Source of the DNA: Microvirga flavescens
Lineage (GTDB): Bacteria; Pseudomonadota; Alphaproteobacteria; Rhizobiales; Beijerinckiaceae
DNA: 64,000 nucleotides
Direction: 5' to 3'
Assembly: GCF_003290125.1 (NCBI RefSeq)
Contig: NZ_QMKH01000001.1
Span: 930,001-994,000, forward strand
A program made the translations under genes and the position numbers. Every line of letters begins with the position of its first letter. Position 1 is the stretch's first letter. Shown in pieces: positions 26,545 through 35,179 of this stretch. Under the pieces are notes generated by a model. That model had not been told where the DNA came from and searched no databases. It saw nothing but the letters and a program-made list of their open reading frames with translations.

Positions 26545-27387
26545 ATGTTCAGGATCCTGACCTGGAACATTCAATGGGGGCTGGGCATCGACGGCCGTCG
26601 CGATCTTGCGCGGTTGATCACGGATGCGCGCGACATCGCCGATTTCGACGTTCTGTGCCTGCAGGAGGTTGCCGACAATGTCGCCGGCTTGAAGGGGCAT
26701 GAGGGCGAGAACCAGTTCGCGGAAATCGCGTCTCTTCTTCCCGGCTACCACGCCGTCGAGGGCGTTGCTCTCGATGCGCCGGACGGCAGGGGCGGGCGCA
26801 GCCGCTTCGGCAACATGATCCTCTCACGCCATCCCGTCGCGCAGGTGCTGCGTTACACGCTGCCGTGGGAGGCCGCGGCCACGCGCAACATGCCACGTCT
26901 TTTGATCGAGGCTGTCGTCGAAGCGCCCTCCGGTCCTTTGCGGGTCATGACGACGCATCTCGAATATTCCTCCGACACGATCCGCCGGGCGCAGGTGCAA
27001 GGCATCCGGGAGGCGCACCGCACGGCCTGTGACCGCACGCGCGTGCCGCGCGAGCCTGGTCCCGGCACCTATGCGATCTTTCCGACGAGTGCTTCGGCCG
27101 TCCTGACCGGCGACTTCAACATGAAGCCCGAAGACCCCACGAAGAAGCGGATCTCCGAGCCGTTTCAAAACGGCACGCCCCGCCTTGTCGATGCCTGGGA
27201 GGCCTTTCGCCCGGACGAGGCGCATCCGGCCTCGTTCTGCATCTACGAGCAGTCGAGCGGCCAGCCCCATTGTTGCGACTTCCTGTTTGTCACGGAGGAT
27301 TTGGCGCCGAAAGTGTCACGGGTCTTCTACGATCAGGGCCGCCAATCCTCAGATCATCAGCCTGTCCTACTCGAATTGGAGATCTGA
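26545..27387 (+). CDS. Endonuclease/exonuclease/phosphatase (EEP) family hydrolase
   Basis: This is a metal-dependent phosphoesterase of the EEP fold, 280 residues. The fold motifs are in order: FRILTWNIQWG at the N-terminus, DVLCLQEVADN with the metal-binding glutamate, VMTTHLEYSS, LTGDFNMKPEDP and SSDHQPVLLELEI at the C-terminus. There is no signal peptide, so it acts in the cytosol. The family cleaves nucleic acids, inositol phosphates, sphingomyelin or other phosphodiesters. Because it starts 3 bases after the permease stop, it probably hydrolyses the imported compound, which suggests the importer carries a phosphodiester or organophosphate. That inference rests on operon structure only. 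Confidence 0.86.
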   Translation: MFRILTWNIQWGLGIDGRRDLARLITDARDIADFDVLCLQEVADNVAGLKGHEGENQFAEIASLLPGYHAVEGVALDAPDGRGGRSRFGNMILSRHPVAQVLRYTLPWEAAATRNMPRLLIEAVVEAPSGPLRVMTTHLEYSSDTIRRAQVQGIREAHRTACDRTRVPREPGPGTYAIFPTSASAVLTGDFNMKPEDPTKKRISEPFQNGTPRLVDAWEAFRPDEAHPASFCIYEQSSGQPHCCDFLFVTEDLAPKVSRVFYDQGRQSSDHQPVLLELEI

Positions 27388-27496
27388 TTTCAGCGCATGA
27401 GGCTCCATGTCCGAGTTGACGGAAGGCGATCCGCTGTTTCAAATCCTTATAGGCACTCGCTGAGGAGCTCTGCGGGATGAGAGACAGGTTCAGGCT

Positions 27497-28426
27497 ATGA
27501 AGCTCGCCAATCTGGAGACCTTTGTCCATCTCGCGCGCCTGCGCCATTTCGGACGCACGGCCACTCATCTCAACACGACGCAACCCGCCGTCTCGTCCCG
27601 CATCGCTGCCCTTGAGCGCGAACTCGGCGTGCAACTCGTCATGCGCGAGGGGCGCGGCTTTCACCTCACCTCGGCGGGGCATGAAGCCCTGAGGGTGATC
27701 GAGAACATGCTGGGCGAGTTCGACAAGCTCAAACTCGGATTCACCGACCCCGAGAACATCGCCCTGACGCTCAGGATCGGGGCTATCGACGCCATCGTCC
27801 AGACCTGGCTGCCGCGGCTCTACGAGCGTCTGCGGCAAATCTATCCGGGATCGCAGATCGAGATCGTGACCGATTCCACGATCAACCTCCTCAACCACAT
27901 GAAGAGCGGCGATCTCGATATCACCTTCTGCCTCGATCCTCTGCTGGAGGAAGGCTATCGCAGCTTCGTGGTGTGCACCTACGCCATGTCCTGGGTCGGC
28001 AGCCCAAAGCTGATCGACAAGAACCGCATCTACAGCGTGGCGGAGCTCGGCGCGATGCCGCTCATCACCTTTCAGCGCGGCTCGCCGCCCTACCGGATGA
28101 TCGCGCCCTATTTCCAGGACGAGAGCGTGCTTGCCAGCCAGCTCTCGAACTCCAATTCGCTGCCCACCATGATTCGGCTGGCGATGGACGGCTTCGGCGT
28201 CGCCGCCGTGCCCACGGCGGTCGTGCAGCGGGAGATCGCCCTCGGCGACCTCGTCTCGGTGAAGGTCAACAAGCCTTTTCCGCCGCTCGACTTCATCGCG
28301 AGCTATCACCCGGTGCCGGGTTCCCTCCTGACGGAACGGGTGGCCGAGTTGGCGCGGCGGACGGCGCTGGAATTCTGCGCCGAGATCGACCCCGGCATCG
28401 CCTGGGTCGAGAGTCATGCCCGATAA
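27497..28426 (+). CDS. LysR-family regulator
   Basis: This is a LysR-type regulator of 309 residues. The DNA-binding domain reads MKLANLETFVHLARLRHFGR then TATHLNTTQPAVSSRIAALE. The effector domain includes LRIGAIDAIVQTWLPRLYER and DLDITFCLDPLLEEG. It is read in the same direction as both its neighbours, 109 bases after the hydrolase and 107 before DUF3830. The inverted repeats just past its stop suggest it controls the DUF3830/polyamine unit downstream rather than the importer upstream, but this is not certain. Confidence 0.85.
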   Translation: MKLANLETFVHLARLRHFGRTATHLNTTQPAVSSRIAALERELGVQLVMREGRGFHLTSAGHEALRVIENMLGEFDKLKLGFTDPENIALTLRIGAIDAIVQTWLPRLYERLRQIYPGSQIEIVTDSTINLLNHMKSGDLDITFCLDPLLEEGYRSFVVCTYAMSWVGSPKLIDKNRIYSVAELGAMPLITFQRGSPPYRMIAPYFQDESVLASQLSNSNSLPTMIRLAMDGFGVAAVPTAVVQREIALGDLVSVKVNKPFPPLDFIASYHPVPGSLLTERVAELARRTALEFCAEIDPGIAWVESHAR

Positions 28427-28458
28427 AAAATTTTTATCGTTCCTATAGAGAACGATAA
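28421..28458. promoter_or_regulatory. Overlapping inverted repeats upstream of the DUF3830 unit
   Basis: Two inverted repeats overlap. CGATAAAAA (28421-28429) pairs with TTTTTATCG (28431-28439) around one base. TTATCGTTC (28434-28442) pairs with GAACGATAA (28450-28458) across CTATAGA. Both arms are perfect. The second fits a regulator operator, and its half-site TATCGTTC recurs at 29096-29103 before the next binding-protein gene. The first could also end the LysR transcript. Confidence 0.55.
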
Positions 28459-28533
28459 TTGGACACATCAATTTCCACCTGCGACCTTTCTCGAGCAATA
28501 TACGGGCGCCAAGTCCGAAGTTTGGGAAACATT

Positions 28534-29010
28534 ATGACAAAACGTCGTCTTTACTTAAAGTTCGTCGAAGCCAACGTTCAGGGCACGATCGAGCTTTACT
28601 GGGAGAACGCTCCCGTCACCTGCCAGACCATCTGGGACGCGCTGAAGAAGCCGATCCAGGTCCCGGCCGGGCACGCCATGTATGCCGGCCCTGAAATCAT
28701 GATGGGGCTGCCGAAGGAAGCGCAGACCTTCGATCCCCTGTCGATCCCGGTCGAGAACCAGACCTGCTTCCCCGTCGCGGGCGAGCTTCTGTGGTTCTAT
28801 CAGGCCAAGAACCTCTTCAAGGGCATGACCGACGAGTTCTGGGAAATCGGCATGTTCTACGACAATGGCGGCCGCATCTTCGGCCCCATCGGCTGGACGC
28901 CGTGCAACATCCTTGGCCGCATGACCGAGGGCCTCGAGGAGATCGCCGCAGCCTGCCGCAGCATCCGCATGGAAGGCATCAAGACGGTCGAAATCGGACG
29001 TCTCGATTGA
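28534..29010 (+). CDS. DUF3830 family protein
   Basis: This 158-residue protein matches DUF3830, a small cytosolic family with a cyclophilin-like beta-barrel fold and no established function. LYLKFVEANVQGTIELYWEN and APVTCQTIWDALKKPIQVPA are the family N-terminal blocks, with VAGELLWFYQAKNLFKGMTD in the middle. The acidic and aromatic residues of the last block are strongly conserved. The start at 28534 follows GGGAAACATT; an upstream in-frame ATG at 28459 would add 25 residues unlike the family. It precedes a polyamine-type ABC importer, a position common for the family. Confidence 0.85.
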   Translation: MTKRRLYLKFVEANVQGTIELYWENAPVTCQTIWDALKKPIQVPAGHAMYAGPEIMMGLPKEAQTFDPLSIPVENQTCFPVAGELLWFYQAKNLFKGMTDEFWEIGMFYDNGGRIFGPIGWTPCNILGRMTEGLEEIAAACRSIRMEGIKTVEIGRLD

Positions 29011-29131
29011 TGCATGCCAAGCCGGGGCAAAGTGCCTCGGCCAATGAAAGCGGAGCGGAAGAAGCGACGGGACGAAACGCTCTTCCGCTCTATAATATCG
29101 TTCACACCGGCAACGAACCAGAGGTCGAACA

Positions 29132-30166
29132 ATGGTTGCTAACGTGTCTAAAGCCGCAGCGCTCCTTGCCTTGGCAAGCGTCCTCGCGACGCCCGCCTTC
29201 GCGAAGGACAAGCTCGTCATCAACTCCTACGGCGGGGCTTACGAGCAGATCCACCGCAAGCTCGTCATCGAGCCATTCCAGAAGAAATACGACGTCGATG
29301 TGCAGGTGATCACGGCCTATTCCGCCGATGCGCTCGCCCAGCTGCGCGCCCAGAAGGCCGCTCCGCAATTCGATGTCATCCACTTCTCCGGCGGTCAGGA
29401 AGTCGTGGCGGCGCGCGAGGGGCTGATCGGCCCGATCAAGGCCGAGGAACTCACCAACGCCAGGGACCTCTACCCGTTCGCCACCGAAGGCTTGGCGCGC
29501 GGCGAGGGCCCGGTTCATGCGGTCGCCGCCATCGGCCTTCTCTACAACAAGGACAAGGCCCCGAAGAAGCCGGCCAAGTGGGCCGATCTTTGGGACCCGG
29601 CATATAAGGATCACGTCGTTCTCACCGACCTGTCGAACAGCTATGGCCTCCTCGGCTTTTTGATGATGAACAAGGTCAAGGGCGGCGACATCAAGAATCC
29701 CGAGCCGGGCTTCGAGGCCGTGAAGGGGCTTCTCGGTGGCGCCGTCGTCGTCTCGACCTCGCCGGAACTGCAGCAGAACTTCGCGCAGAACGACGCCTGG
29801 ATCGCGCCTTACGCACAGGACTATGCCTACACGCTGCGCAAGGCCGGCCTGCCGATCGAGTTCGTGCAGGGCGCGGAAGGAACGCCGGCGGTCTACCTCA
29901 CCGCCAATCTCGTGGCGAACCGCCCGAATCAGGAGCTTGCCAAGAAGTTCATCGACTTCTCGCTTTCGGCAGAAGTGCAGGAAGGTTGGGCTCGCGAGCT
30001 GCGCTACTCGCCGACCAACAAGGCGACCAAGCTTGACGAAGCCCTCGCCAAGGAAGTCGTCTACGGCGAGCAAGCCGTGTCCGGCCTCATGCGCTTCAAC
30101 CCGCTCGATGTGGACGCCAACCGTGCGTCGATCATCGAGCGTTGGAAGAAGCTGATCGCTCGCTAA
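29132..30166 (+). CDS. Polyamine-type ABC importer substrate-binding protein
   Basis: This is a periplasmic binding protein of 344 residues in the PotD/YdcS group (SBP_bac_8). The signal peptide is SKAAALLALASVLATPAFAK. LVINSYGGAYEQIHRKLVIE, with the NSYGG hinge, is typical of putrescine and spermidine receptors. WADLWDPAYKDHVVLTDLS and SPTNKATKLDE follow as in the family. It begins a five-gene run with two permeases, an ATPase and an amidotransferase. Polyamine is the likely ligand class, but the acidic binding residues cannot be verified without alignment. Confidence 0.88.
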   Translation: MVANVSKAAALLALASVLATPAFAKDKLVINSYGGAYEQIHRKLVIEPFQKKYDVDVQVITAYSADALAQLRAQKAAPQFDVIHFSGGQEVVAAREGLIGPIKAEELTNARDLYPFATEGLARGEGPVHAVAAIGLLYNKDKAPKKPAKWADLWDPAYKDHVVLTDLSNSYGLLGFLMMNKVKGGDIKNPEPGFEAVKGLLGGAVVVSTSPELQQNFAQNDAWIAPYAQDYAYTLRKAGLPIEFVQGAEGTPAVYLTANLVANRPNQELAKKFIDFSLSAEVQEGWARELRYSPTNKATKLDEALAKEVVYGEQAVSGLMRFNPLDVDANRASIIERWKKLIAR

Positions 30167-30187
30167 GAAGAAAGCCGGGGCTCCTCC

Positions 30188-31012
30188 ATGCGTGATCGCG
30201 CTGAAGATCTGGCTCTTGCGAGCCCCGGCATTCTGCTCCTTGCGTTCGCCTTCATCCTGCCCATCGCCGAGATGCTGCGTCTGAGCATCGTCGGGCATGA
30301 CGGCGGCACGACGTTTGAACATTTCACGCGGTTCCTGACCGATCCGTATTATCTCGGCATCGTCTGGCGCACGATCTATCTGTCCATCATCATCACGCTG
30401 TTCTGCGCGATCGTCGGTTTTCCGCTGGCATACGTGATGGCGCGGGCGACGCCTTCCTTGCGGCTGTGGCTCATCGTTCTCATCATCCTGCCGCTGATGA
30501 CCAGCGTCGTCGTGCGCACCTTCGGCTGGATGGTGCTGCTCGGACGTGGCGGTCTCATTCCTTTTACACTCTGGAAGATTGGGTTCGTGGGGCGCAACTT
30601 CACGCTCATGCAGACCGAGGCGGCCATCGTCATCGGCATGGTGCAGGTGCTTTTACCCTTCACCACGCTCTCCATTCTTGGCGTGGTCATGAAGATCGAC
30701 CGACGTCTTGAGGAGGCCTCACGCACGATGGGCGCAAGCTTTCTCGCAACCTTGAGAACGGTGGTTCTGCCGCTCGCCATGCCTGGCATCCTCGCAGGCT
30801 CGCTCCTCGCCTTCACGCTCTCCGTCAGCTCCTTCGTGACGCCTTCTCTCCTCGGTGGTGTTCGCCTGCCCGTGATCGCAGGCTCCATCTACGAATCGGC
30901 GACGAAGACGCTCGAATGGAATTTCGCGGCGGCGCAGTCCGTTATTCTTCTCGTCGGCGTGCTGCTCGCGTTGACGCCTTACATCAAGCTTTCAGGCCGC
31001 CGCCATGGTTAA
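30188..31012 (+). CDS. Polyamine-type ABC importer permease (PotB/YdcU type)
   Basis: This 274-residue permease has about six helices. LALASPGILLLAFAFILPIA is the first helix and RRLEEASRTMGASFLATLRT the EAA loop. PGILAGSLLAFTLSVSSFVT is the conserved PotB-type segment. It starts 21 bases after the binding-protein stop and overlaps the second permease by 8 bases. Together they form the channel for the imported polyamine-like compound. Confidence 0.9.
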   Translation: MRDRAEDLALASPGILLLAFAFILPIAEMLRLSIVGHDGGTTFEHFTRFLTDPYYLGIVWRTIYLSIIITLFCAIVGFPLAYVMARATPSLRLWLIVLIILPLMTSVVVRTFGWMVLLGRGGLIPFTLWKIGFVGRNFTLMQTEAAIVIGMVQVLLPFTTLSILGVVMKIDRRLEEASRTMGASFLATLRTVVLPLAMPGILAGSLLAFTLSVSSFVTPSLLGGVRLPVIAGSIYESATKTLEWNFAAAQSVILLVGVLLALTPYIKLSGRRHG

Positions 31013-31808
31013 GGGCGTTCCGAATGTCCTGCGGGCCGTCACCTGGCTCTTCGTCGCCGTGACGCTGATCTTCGTGCTTGCGCCACTGATCGTCGTTGCT
31101 GGCGTGTCGGTGTCGGAGAGCCAGTTCATCGCCTTTCCGCCAACCGGATTCACCTTTCGCTGGTTCTTCGCCATCTTCGAGTCGAGCGCCTATCTCGGCG
31201 CGCTCGGCACGAGCCTCAAGCTCGCGGTTCTTGTGACGATCACCGCCACGGTCATCGGCGCGGGTGCGGCGATTGCGATCAACCGCCGCCGCTTGCCGGG
31301 TTCGGGCGTGCTGGCGGGCCTGTTTCTCTCGCCTCTCATCCTGCCCTCCATCATCTTCGCCATCGGCCTCCTGATGCTGTGGAGCGCGACCGTCGGCCCG
31401 GTTTCCTTCTCCGCCCTGTGGCTCGGGCATACGGTCATTGCGCTGCCTTACGTGATCCGCACGACACTTGCCGTTCTGACCGATTCGGATCCCTTCCTGG
31501 AGGAGGCCGCGCGCACGATGGGGGCAGGGCGCTGGCAGCGCATTCGCCATGTCGTTTTGCCGCAATGCGCGCCGGGGCTCGCGGCGGGCGCGTTCTTCGC
31601 CTTCAACATTTCTTTCGATGAGGCGGTGATCGCGCTTTTCCTGCGCACGCCGGATCTCGTGACGCTCCCCATCCAGATCTACAACCAGCTCGAGTTCAGC
31701 CCCGATCCGACCGTTGCAGCGGTCTCGACCCTCATGATGGGTCTGACGATCCTGCTCATCGCGGTGATCGACCGGCTTCTCGGCATTCAACGCTTCGTCG
31801 GCAATTGA
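31005..31808 (+). CDS. Polyamine-type ABC importer permease (PotC/YdcV type)
   Basis: This 267-residue permease opens MVKGVPNVLRAVTWLFVAVT and then LAPLIVVAGVSVSESQFIAF, a PotC-type start with a periplasmic FPPTGFTFRWF loop. The EAA loop is PFLEEAARTMGAGRWQRIRH. AFFAFNISFDEAVIALFLRT is the characteristic PotC block. It overlaps permease 1 by 8 bases and ends one base before the ATPase start, so the genes are tightly coupled. Confidence 0.9.
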   Translation: MVKGVPNVLRAVTWLFVAVTLIFVLAPLIVVAGVSVSESQFIAFPPTGFTFRWFFAIFESSAYLGALGTSLKLAVLVTITATVIGAGAAIAINRRRLPGSGVLAGLFLSPLILPSIIFAIGLLMLWSATVGPVSFSALWLGHTVIALPYVIRTTLAVLTDSDPFLEEAARTMGAGRWQRIRHVVLPQCAPGLAAGAFFAFNISFDEAVIALFLRTPDLVTLPIQIYNQLEFSPDPTVAAVSTLMMGLTILLIAVIDRLLGIQRFVGN

Positions 31809-31809
31809 G

Positions 31810-32874
31810 ATGGCAAAACTTGAACTGATCGACATCGTCAAATCCTTCGGCGCAACGAAGGTGCTGCATGGCATTTCGCTCACCATCGAGAGCGGGGAGT
31901 TCGTGAGCCTGCTCGGCCCGAGCGGCTGCGGCAAGACCACGCTTTTGCGCAGCATTGCCGGACTTGAGAGCGTCACGGGCGGTTCCATCCGCATTGGCGG
32001 AAATGACGTGACGCAGATGCCGCCGGAGAATCGCGACATCGCCATGATGTTCCAGTCCTATGCGCTCCTGCCGCACATGAGCGTGCGCGAGAACGTGAGA
32101 TTCCCGCTTCGCATGCGAAAGCGCGGCACGCGGAAGGAACAGGACGAGCGGGTTCAGGCAGCGTTGGAGACCGTGCAGCTCGGGCATCTTGCCGAGCGCA
32201 TGCCGCGCCAGCTCTCGGGCGGTCAGCAGCAGCGCGTGGCTCTTGCCCGCGCCATCGTGTCCGATCCGAAGATCCTGCTTCTCGATGAGCCGCTATCCAA
32301 TCTCGATGCCCGCCTGCGGGAGGATATGCAGGTGGAGCTGATCGAGCTTCACCGCAGGCTCGGCCTCACTACCGTTTTCGTGACACACGATCAGGAGGAG
32401 GCGCTCAGCCTCTCCGACACGGTCGTTCTCATGAATGGCGGGCGTATCGAGCAGACGGGCGGGCCTCAGGAGATCTACGCCGCGCCGCGCACCCACTTCG
32501 CGTCCGAGTTCATCGGTTCTGCCAACCTTGTGCCGGTGCTGGTCGGCACGGGCGATACCGGTCTGCAGGCAAAGCTGCCGAGCGGCGAGCTCGTGCCGCT
32601 GGACGCGCAGGAAACAACGCGCGGCAAGGCCACGCTCGCCTTGCGCCAGGAGGATCTGAAGCTCCTGCCTGCGGGAACCGAAAGGCCCGGGACTTTCCAT
32701 GCGAGCGTTGAAACGCAGGTCTTCCTTGGTGCGCGCATTCGCTACGTTCTGCGGGTCGGCGACTTGCGCCTGAAGTGCCTCGCGCCGGCGACCGATCTTT
32801 TCGCTCCGGGCGAGAAGGTTCTTGTGCAGGTTCCGGAAGGGCGGGCGCGGATCATCGCAGAACGAGGCGAGTGA
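31810..32874 (+). CDS. Polyamine-type ABC importer ATP-binding subunit
   Basis: This is a 354-residue ATPase of the PotA/YdcT group. GPSGCGKTTLLRSIAGL is Walker A, MMFQSYALLPHMSV the Q-loop, QLSGGQQQRVALARAI the signature, ILLLDEPLSNLD Walker B, and FVTHDQEEALSLSDTV the H-loop. A C-terminal TOBE domain from about residue 270 includes TLALRQEDLKLLPAGTERPG. It completes the importer started at 29132. The amidotransferase gene begins 5 bases after the stop. Confidence 0.93.
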   Translation: MAKLELIDIVKSFGATKVLHGISLTIESGEFVSLLGPSGCGKTTLLRSIAGLESVTGGSIRIGGNDVTQMPPENRDIAMMFQSYALLPHMSVRENVRFPLRMRKRGTRKEQDERVQAALETVQLGHLAERMPRQLSGGQQQRVALARAIVSDPKILLLDEPLSNLDARLREDMQVELIELHRRLGLTTVFVTHDQEEALSLSDTVVLMNGGRIEQTGGPQEIYAAPRTHFASEFIGSANLVPVLVGTGDTGLQAKLPSGELVPLDAQETTRGKATLALRQEDLKLLPAGTERPGTFHASVETQVFLGARIRYVLRVGDLRLKCLAPATDLFAPGEKVLVQVPEGRARIIAERGE

Positions 32875-32879
32875 CAACG

Positions 32880-33641
32880 ATGCGTCACAACACCAGCGCC
32901 GCGCGGCCCCTTCTCGGTATCGTTGCCTGCAATCGCCGCGTCGGCGATGAGATCGCGGCCAGCGTCATGCACCGCTATCTCATCGGCGCGTCGCGCTACA
33001 TGGACGCTTCCCTTATCATCGTTCCGAGCCTGCCGGATGCTATCGATGCTCCGCGCATCGCAGCGGCGGTGGACGGCATCCTCTTGACCGGAAGCCCCTC
33101 CAACATTGCCTCTCATCGCTATGGCGACGGCGCTGCGGGTGGCGAAGGGCCGTTCGACGAGGCGCGGGATGAGACGGTCGAGCGCCTGCTCGACGCGGTC
33201 GTCGACGCACAAAAACCTGTCTTTGGCATCTGTCGCGGATTGCAGGAAATCAACGTCGCGCTCGGCGGCACGCTTCGCCGCGATCTGGGCGAAAAGCATC
33301 ACGCGCCGTCGGATGCCAGCTTCGTGGGCATGTTCGAGCATCGTCATTCCGTGGCTCTGTCCGAAGGCGGTCTTCTGGCGCGAGCGCTTGGCGACACAGT
33401 GGCGACGGTCAACTCGGTCCACTACCAGGGCATCGACAAGCTCGCCTCTTCGCTCACGGTTGAAGCCACGGCCCCCGATGGCGTTGTCGAAGCCGTTTCC
33501 GGGTCGCTTGGCGCATCGCGGATCATTGCGGTGCAGTGGCATCCGGAATGGAAGGCCGAGGCCGACCCGCAATCGCAGGCGATTTTCCAGTTGTTCGGTC
33601 GCACGCTTCGCGGCGTTACCGAGATCCCCACTTCACCTTAA
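32880..33641 (+). CDS. PuuD-like class I glutamine amidotransferase (gamma-glutamyl-GABA hydrolase family)
   Basis: This cytosolic hydrolase has 253 residues and the class I amidotransferase fold. [17 protein letters not shown] holds the nucleophile Cys118, and [14 protein letters not shown] holds His221 and Glu223 of the triad. [12 protein letters not shown] and [12 protein letters not shown] are typical of the PuuD branch, which frees GABA from gamma-glutamyl-GABA. Next to a polyamine importer and an aminobutyraldehyde-type dehydrogenase, a role in putrescine breakdown is likely. PuuA and PuuB are not seen here, so the route may differ from that of E. coli. Confidence 0.87.
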   Translation: MRHNTSAARPLLGIVACNRRVGDEIAASVMHRYLIGASRYMDASLIIVPSLPDAIDAPRIAAAVDGILLTGSPSNIASHRYGDGAAGGEGPFDEARDETVERLLDAVVDAQKPVFGICRGLQEINVALGGTLRRDLGEKHHAPSDASFVGMFEHRHSVALSEGGLLARALGDTVATVNSVHYQGIDKLASSLTVEATAPDGVVEAVSGSLGASRIIAVQWHPEWKAEADPQSQAIFQLFGRTLRGVTEIPTSP

Positions 33642-33660
33642 GAGATTTAAGGAAACACCG

Positions 33661-35094
33661 ATGTTCGAGAACGCGCAGGTTTTTATCGATGGCCGCTTCG
33701 AGGCGGGAGAGGGGAAGGCGGAGCCCGTTACCAATCCCTCCACCGGCGAACTGATCGTCGATCTGCCGACGGCGGGCGAAGCTCAGGTCGAGCGCGCTGT
33801 CGCCGCGGCGGAAGACGCTTTTCCCGCCTGGGCGGCGCTGACCCCGCGCGAGCGGTCTCGCGCGCTGTTGCGGGTCGCGGATCGCATCGAGCAAGAAGCG
33901 GCTGTTTTCGCTGAACTCGAATCCAGGAACTGCGGCAAGCAGTATCGTTATGTTCTCGGCGGCGAAGTGCCGAACGTGGTCGATGTGTTCCGCTTCTTTG
34001 CCGGGGCCGCGCGCACCATGCCGGGCGTGCCGACGGGCGAGTATCGCAACGGACGGCACACGAGCATGTTGCGCCGCGACCCCATTGGCGTCGTCGCCTC
34101 CATCGCGCCGTGGAATTATCCGCTGCTCATGGCAAGCTGGAAAATCGCGCCTGCGATTGCGGCGGGCAACACGGTGGTCATCAAGCCGTCGGAGCACACG
34201 CCGCTGTCGCTCCTGAAGCTCGCCGAGATTTTCGCTGAGGTTCTGCCGCCCGGCGTCGTCAATGTCGTCACCGGAACAGGCATAGCGGTCGGCCAGCGCC
34301 TCATCTCGCATCCACTGGTGCGGATGATTTCGCTCACGGGCGATGTCGGAACGGGCCGCAAGATTCTCGCCGCTGCGACGGACACGCTCAAGCGCACCCA
34401 TCTCGAACTCGGCGGCAAGGCTCCCGTCATCGTCTTCGATGATGCCGATCTCGGCTCTCTCATCGACACGTTGAAGGAAGCGAGCTTCTACAATGCGGGG
34501 CAGGATTGCACGGCGGCGTGCCATATCTACGCGGCTGCGCCGATCCATGATCGTCTCGTTGCCGATCTCGCCCAGACGGTGAAGGCTCTGCCCTTCGGAG
34601 AATCGGACGATCCGAAGGCCGAAGTCGGGCCGCTGATCACGCAGCGCCAGCGCGAGCGGGTCGCCGGCTTCGTGGACCGCGCGCGGGAGAGCGGGGCTGA
34701 AGTTCTGGCGGGAGGTACCGCGCCCGAGCGGCGAGGCTTCTTCTACGAGCCGACCGTTGTCGCGACGAAGCCCGATGCGGAGATCGTGCAGCGCGAGGTG
34801 TTCGGCCCTGTCGTATCCATCACGCCTTTCAAGGACGAGGAAGAGGTGCTGCGTCTCGCGAACGGTTCGCCTTACGGCCTCGCCTCTTCGATCTGGACGC
34901 GTAACACGGGTCGGGCGGCGCACTTGGCGGCGGCGCTGCGCTATGGCGTCACCTGGGTCAACACGCATGGCGTGTTCGCGACGGAGATGCCTCACGGCGG
35001 CGTGCGTAACTCAGGGTACGGTAGCGATCTCTCGATGACGGCCCTGACCGAGTACACCCAGGTCCGTCATGTGATGTTCGCGCATAGCCGCTGA
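33661..35094 (+). CDS. patD: Aldehyde dehydrogenase, probable gamma-aminobutyraldehyde dehydrogenase
   Basis: This NAD-dependent aldehyde dehydrogenase has 477 residues. [20 protein letters not shown] is the conserved N-terminal block, [14 protein letters not shown] carries Glu249, and [15 protein letters not shown] carries the nucleophile Cys283. The last block, with QDCTAAC, matches aminobutyraldehyde dehydrogenases (PatD/YdcW) better than betaine-aldehyde enzymes. In E. coli the ydcSTUV importer is followed by patD, and the same association is seen here. The start at 33661 has AAGGAAAC upstream. It likely turns 4-aminobutanal into GABA. Confidence 0.87.
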   Translation: MFENAQVFIDGRFEAGEGKAEPVTNPSTGELIVDLPTAGEAQVERAVAAAEDAFPAWAALTPRERSRALLRVADRIEQEAAVFAELESRNCGKQYRYVLGGEVPNVVDVFRFFAGAARTMPGVPTGEYRNGRHTSMLRRDPIGVVASIAPWNYPLLMASWKIAPAIAAGNTVVIKPSEHTPLSLLKLAEIFAEVLPPGVVNVVTGTGIAVGQRLISHPLVRMISLTGDVGTGRKILAAATDTLKRTHLELGGKAPVIVFDDADLGSLIDTLKEASFYNAGQDCTAACHIYAAAPIHDRLVADLAQTVKALPFGESDDPKAEVGPLITQRQRERVAGFVDRARESGAEVLAGGTAPERRGFFYEPTVVATKPDAEIVQREVFGPVVSITPFKDEEEVLRLANGSPYGLASSIWTRNTGRAAHLAAALRYGVTWVNTHGVFATEMPHGGVRNSGYGSDLSMTALTEYTQVRHVMFAHSR

Positions 35095-35179
35095 GGCTTG
35101 ACGGAGGGCATGGCCGCATGGCTTTGCTGTGCCAGGCGCGGGCTTCCCTCGCGCGTTCTGGCAGGAGAGCGACGGGCCG

